The notes below the pieces were generated by a model, which was not told where the DNA came from, made no database searches, and saw only the letters and a list, made by a program, of their open reading frames with translations. Shown here piece after piece: positions 16,501-18,474 of a stretch of DNA of 18,474 bases (its first letter is position 1; each line of letters opens with the position of its first letter). A program made the position numbers and the translations under genes. The stretch comes from CAYYNP01 sp964472545. Its GTDB lineage: Bacteria; Planctomycetota; Planctomycetia; Pirellulales; Thermoguttaceae. The stretch covers positions 1 through 18,474 of the forward strand of contig CAYYNP010000204.1 in the NCBI GenBank assembly GCA_964472545.1, written 5' to 3'.

Positions 16501-16788
16501 CGCACCACGCTGGAACTCGAGGCCGCCGGCAATCCGGTGGTCGAAGGCAACGCCTTCACCGCCCGCGCGCTGCGGATGAGCTACAACGAAGTATGGGACC
16601 TGCTGGTGTTGGCCGGCGACGGACGGACCGACGCCGAACTCTTCCGCCAGCAGCGCACCGGCGGGCCGACCTCGCGGTTTGCCGCCCGGAAGATCTACTA
16701 CTGGCCCAAGTCGAAGCGTCTGAAAGTCGTCAACGGCCGTTCGCTGGAGATCGGCCAGTTCTCGGTCGGCAAGCCGGAGATGCGATGA
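13528..16788 (+). CDS. Giant LptC/LptA-like LPS-transport protein, membrane anchored
   Basis: This 1086-residue protein has an N-terminal hydrophobic segment (residues about 6-30, GSFAIVLVAYWAYALVAVPLI) with no cleavage site, so it is probably an inner-membrane anchor with a periplasmic body. Residues about 65-260 resemble LptC (GGHLNGRITIRSDGS, LLLVTRDVELTERHIWTPSRVDF, GRGQRMRIEL). Residues about 298-470 resemble LptA/OstA: FHFDVVGKVATFEDRVTV with LNCESLAIYF, then EARGNPVVL, LLEYDLIEKRIVLDGN and EIHARSLRY, close to E. coli LptA in order and spacing. Residues about 779-890 (SGMSFDGRTAQFEKSVTV, LRTEHLAVQF) and about 998-1083 (EAAGNPVVEGN, ARALRMSYNEVWDLLVLAGD) repeat these motifs. An Ala-Pro-Ser-rich linker (PPALAPSALAPST) lies at about 594-606. 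LptC is normally about 190 and LptA about 185 residues, so this looks like LptC fused to several LptA units. Its place after kdsC matches lptC-lptA in E. coli. The next gene overlaps it by 4 bases. A generic repeat-rich periplasmic protein is the alternative. Confidence 0.65.
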   Translation: MPQFARIAGSFAIVLVAYWAYALVAVPLIEPPADPRSDARLTQEQREAAEQRLQWQVAELSELFRPGEWELNEPTVFESERLKLLFDEYEILGDGKILQLDHCSLVFMPEALDAGSPSAGGNAAPPKSSAVVLQAPDGATLHFDEELDLSAGKIGRLVGGHLNGRITIRSDGSREGIEDDLLLVTRDVELTERHIWTPSRVDFTWGPHYGRGQRMRIELLPGNPADRGPSVAGVRSFHVERIEQLHLELGETELATMIDGEAAEDAPAATAVAQLPARQPAAESPATDAATDMSVEVTCNGPFHFDVVGKVATFEDRVTVLRVNPNGSGDQLNCESLAIYFVDREEEQKQAGAEGAAPPAADVDRRRNPEERLAESFKLRPWRIEARGNPVVLNAPSEDVDARGQLLEYDLIEKRIVLDGNREVVLRQGANEIHARSLRYRSSGSRRALGQIVAAGPGWLRGEMAERPGEQLTAIWRGQLSVRPYRENQVISLYGGAELRFQEIGRLTAPAIHFYLLEIPKLDDPKQLELQPERMLACQENYVLEDRGGRLVACRDGRPLPEAEVATSPVRNVAIESPRLSASVEQLGIWFQLAPPALAPSALAPSTLGLPQATVVEDPSGVVTAGIWSSPARRLPRVNDPRAQVPERQQHFDVAGRLLQASVLIGGTEEAELSELTIVEDVRFVETQTKLPDEKPLLLGGDRLQVAGASTPRATARVVGRPAHFQGRGMTLSGTNINLDRGANRLGIDGAGWMELPLEKDLQGRPLQTPGRLKIDWLSGMSFDGRTAQFEKSVTVAGPSQSLRTEHLAVQFQQPIDFADVDSRQDPDVGELFCRGGVFLENFSFEGQKQTSHDQIEVVDLTIDRVTGNLFAAGPGRLRSVRYGTAEMPGGFGGSSTANAGNEDNAAGADGDAGAEDERLQCVDVRFQGSITGNVHDRQMSFHDGVKTAFAPVDSWHVQLDADDPDSLGPKGVAMHCGRLTINEMPAADGKRTTLELEAAGNPVVEGNAFTARALRMSYNEVWDLLVLAGDGRTDAELFRQQRTGGPTSRFAARKIYYWPKSKRLKVVNGRSLEIGQFSVGKPEMR

Positions 16789-18317
16789 TGTGGCGGCGGC
16801 TCGTCAGTGCCGAGGCGGGCGTCTTCCTGACGATCTGGCTGGCGTTGATGCTCTTCGGCCGCAGTGCGCTGCTGTGCGATCCCGGCACGCTTTGGCACAC
16901 CGTCGTGGGGCAACGGATGCTCGACAGCGGCCGCGTGATCGACGAAGACCCCTTCAGCTTCACCGCCGGCGGCGAGCGCTGGGTAGCCCAATGGTGGGCG
17001 GCCGAGTGCGGCATGGCGGTGGTCCATCGCCTCGGCGGGTGGGATATGCTGCTGACGATTACCGCGACGTTGCTGGCGGGCACGTATGCCTGGATCGCCG
17101 GACGTTTCTTTCGCCGCGGCTTCCACGTATTGGGGGTCGGGCTGGTGCTGGCCTTGGTGCTGCTGAGTAGTTCACACCAGTTCCACGCCCGGCCGCTGCT
17201 GGTGACGATCGCGTTTCTGGGCGTCACGTTTGCGCTGCTGATCGACGTCGAGGCCGGCCGTGGGCGTTTGCGGCGGTTGTGGTGGTGTGTGCCGTTGACC
17301 GTCGTCTGGGCCAACATGCACGGCGGCGTATTGGCAGGGTTGGGAACTGTCGGCCTGGTGGTGGCGGGATGGTGCGTTGCGTGGCTGGCGGGCAGAGAAT
17401 CGCCGATCCGCGGGCCGCGGGACCTGGTAGCCGCGATCGGGCTCGGCGCCGCGTGCGGCCTGGCCGTCTTGGTGAACCCCTATGGCGTCGACCTGCCGCG
17501 GGCGTGGTACGAAACGCTGACCATGCCGCTGCCGGGGTTGATCCACGAGCACGGGCGCCTCGATTTCGCCGACCCGTATGGGCTGATGACCGTGTTGCTG
17601 GGGCTGGGCTACGTGGTCGCCTTGATCGGCGTGTTTCCCCGACGGCCTCGGATCACCTGGCTGTTGCCGTTGGTCTGGTTCGTGCTGGCGTGCCAACGGA
17701 TCCGTCATGCCCCGTTGTTTGCGATCGCGGCAGTCATCGCCGCCGCCGAAATGCTCCCGATGACCCGCTGGGCCGGCTGGCTCGGGCGCCGCGAGTTGCT
17801 GCTGCCGACCAGTGAAGACGGTGCGGCTCGACGAAGCTGGCATTGGGGGCTGCTTCCGGCGGCGCTGATCGCGTTGGTGCTGGCGATGCAGTCTGCGGGC
17901 GTTCACGCTCCGCTGGTGGGCCGCGGCTGGGCCGAGTTCGATGCGCGGCGCTGCCCGGTCGAGTTGATCCCCAAGCTTCAAGAGATCGACCGCGACACGC
18001 CCGACGGGACGCCGATCTTCAACGACTTGAACCTCGGCGGGTTCGTGATCTTCTACGCGCCGGGGCTGCGCGTCTTCATCGACGACCGCTGCGCACTCTA
18101 CGGCGCCGAGCGGCTTACGGGGTACGACAACGCGCGGCGGGAGAACCCGGCCACCATTGAAAAGTGGCGCGGCGAATACGGCTTCCGCCATGCCCTGGTC
18201 GAACGCGGCACGGCCTTCAACCGCTACTTGGCCGATTCCCCACGATGGGCCAAGATCCAAGAGGCCCCAGCGGCCAGCCTCTATCGGTACGAGGGCACCG
18301 AGGCGTCGGAGCAGTGA
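16785..18317 (+). CDS. Polytopic membrane protein with GT-C glycosyltransferase-like features
   Basis: This 510-residue protein has about nine or ten hydrophobic segments through residue ~380, then a soluble C-terminal region. The start ATG at 16785 overlaps the stop of the preceding Lpt-like gene (ATGA), implying translational coupling; ATG 16788 is an equal alternative. The first loop carries DPGTLWHTVVGQRMLDSGRV and DEDPFSFTAGGERWVAQWWAAE (from about residue 32). An acidic residue with conserved Trp/His in the first extracytoplasmic loop recalls GT-C enzymes of the PMT/ArnT type, which use polyprenyl-phosphate sugars. The C-terminal part (IFNDLNLGGFVIFYAPGLRV then FIDDRCALYG) resembles a motif I recall from uncharacterised bacterial membrane proteins of this type. 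A sugar transfer role in envelope or LPS building would suit the neighbours, but no characterised homologue is recognised. Membrane location is firm; function tentative. Confidence 0.6.
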   Translation: MMWRRLVSAEAGVFLTIWLALMLFGRSALLCDPGTLWHTVVGQRMLDSGRVIDEDPFSFTAGGERWVAQWWAAECGMAVVHRLGGWDMLLTITATLLAGTYAWIAGRFFRRGFHVLGVGLVLALVLLSSSHQFHARPLLVTIAFLGVTFALLIDVEAGRGRLRRLWWCVPLTVVWANMHGGVLAGLGTVGLVVAGWCVAWLAGRESPIRGPRDLVAAIGLGAACGLAVLVNPYGVDLPRAWYETLTMPLPGLIHEHGRLDFADPYGLMTVLLGLGYVVALIGVFPRRPRITWLLPLVWFVLACQRIRHAPLFAIAAVIAAAEMLPMTRWAGWLGRRELLLPTSEDGAARRSWHWGLLPAALIALVLAMQSAGVHAPLVGRGWAEFDARRCPVELIPKLQEIDRDTPDGTPIFNDLNLGGFVIFYAPGLRVFIDDRCALYGAERLTGYDNARRENPATIEKWRGEYGFRHALVERGTAFNRYLADSPRWAKIQEAPAASLYRYEGTEASEQ

Positions 18318-18369
18318 GTTGGACTGCAGAAACGGCCGTTGGGCGGGAGACGTGCGAATGACGCATGAT

Positions 18370-18399
18370 CCCGGTTCCCAAACCGGGGTTTTGGGAACC
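18370..18399. terminator. Overlapping alternative hairpins after the last gene, weak terminator
   Basis: A 7-bp stem (18370-18376 with 18381-18387, loop CCCA) is followed by TTTT at 18389-18392, which resembles a weak intrinsic terminator. A longer, mutually exclusive 10-bp stem pairs 18373-18382 with 18390-18399 around a 7-base loop, and would sequester the T-tract. The hairpins begin 52 bases after the stop at 18317. Confidence 0.4.
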
Positions 18400-18413
18400 A
18401 GTTGCCCTTCTTC

Positions 18414-18474
18414 GTCACCCCGTCACCCCCTCACCCCGTCACCCACTCACCTTGTCACCCCTCACGCTGTCACC
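18414..18474. repeat. C-rich tandem array of an 8-bp unit, running off the window
   Basis: Units of the form (G/C)TCACCCC repeat about seven and a half times with variants (GTCACCCA, CTCACCTT, one 7-base unit). The strand is strongly C-rich and nearly free of G. The period of 8 is not a multiple of 3 and no coding frame is apparent. The right end lies outside the window. Confidence 0.7.

Overview
The window looks like a piece of a high-GC planctomycete chromosome, most likely from the Pirellulales or a relative. This is inferred from gene content: a secreted LamG/beta-propeller/di-haem protein of the HzsA-related family, a secreted VIT-vWA protein, an SGLT-like symporter, a class II aldolase and a Kdo/LPS gene block. 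Strong GC-driven codon bias creates many long shadow frames. No rRNA, tRNA, transposase, phage gene or CRISPR array was recognised.

Layout. (1) 160-5642 (+): a two-gene unit for exported proteins, a transglutaminase-like protein followed by a 1178-residue LamG + beta-propeller + two CXXCH (c-type haem) protein related to the hydrazine synthase alpha subunit. An 80-bp imperfect palindrome sits inside the second gene, still in frame. (2) 5643-5958: a gap between convergent genes, filled by a half REP-like palindrome and a MITE-like element with perfect 30-bp inverted ends enclosing a tandem array of 32-bp hairpin units. (3) 5959-8268 (-): an exported VIT + vWA protein. (4) 8269-8607: a divergent upstream region with a plausible promoter for the symporter. 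(5) 8608-10311 (+): an SGLT-type solute:sodium symporter. (6) 10312-10471: a second convergent gap, filled by a REP-like inverted pair. (7) 10472-11452 (-): class II fructose-bisphosphate aldolase. (8) 11453-11716: a divergent promoter region with a good sigma70-like promoter for the next block. (9) 11717-18317 (+): kdsD, kdsC, a very large LptC/LptA-like protein, and a translationally coupled polytopic membrane protein with GT-C-like features. (10) 18318-18474: two overlapping alternative hairpins, then an 8-bp C-rich tandem array that runs off the window.

The most interesting part is block 9. In E. coli the order is kdsD-kdsC-lptC-lptA-lptB. Here the place of lptC and lptA is taken by one 1086-residue protein with an N-terminal membrane anchor, an LptC-like N-terminal region and at least two, probably three, LptA/OstA-like repeat units. 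I infer a covalent, single-chain version of the periplasmic LPS bridge. Also notable are the HzsA-related protein, which keeps both haem motifs but has Asn where I recall the haem-ligand Tyr of anammox HzsA, and three kinds of palindromic repeat, two of which occupy the only two convergent gaps.

All calls come from reading the sequence and from family knowledge. No database search or structure prediction was run.
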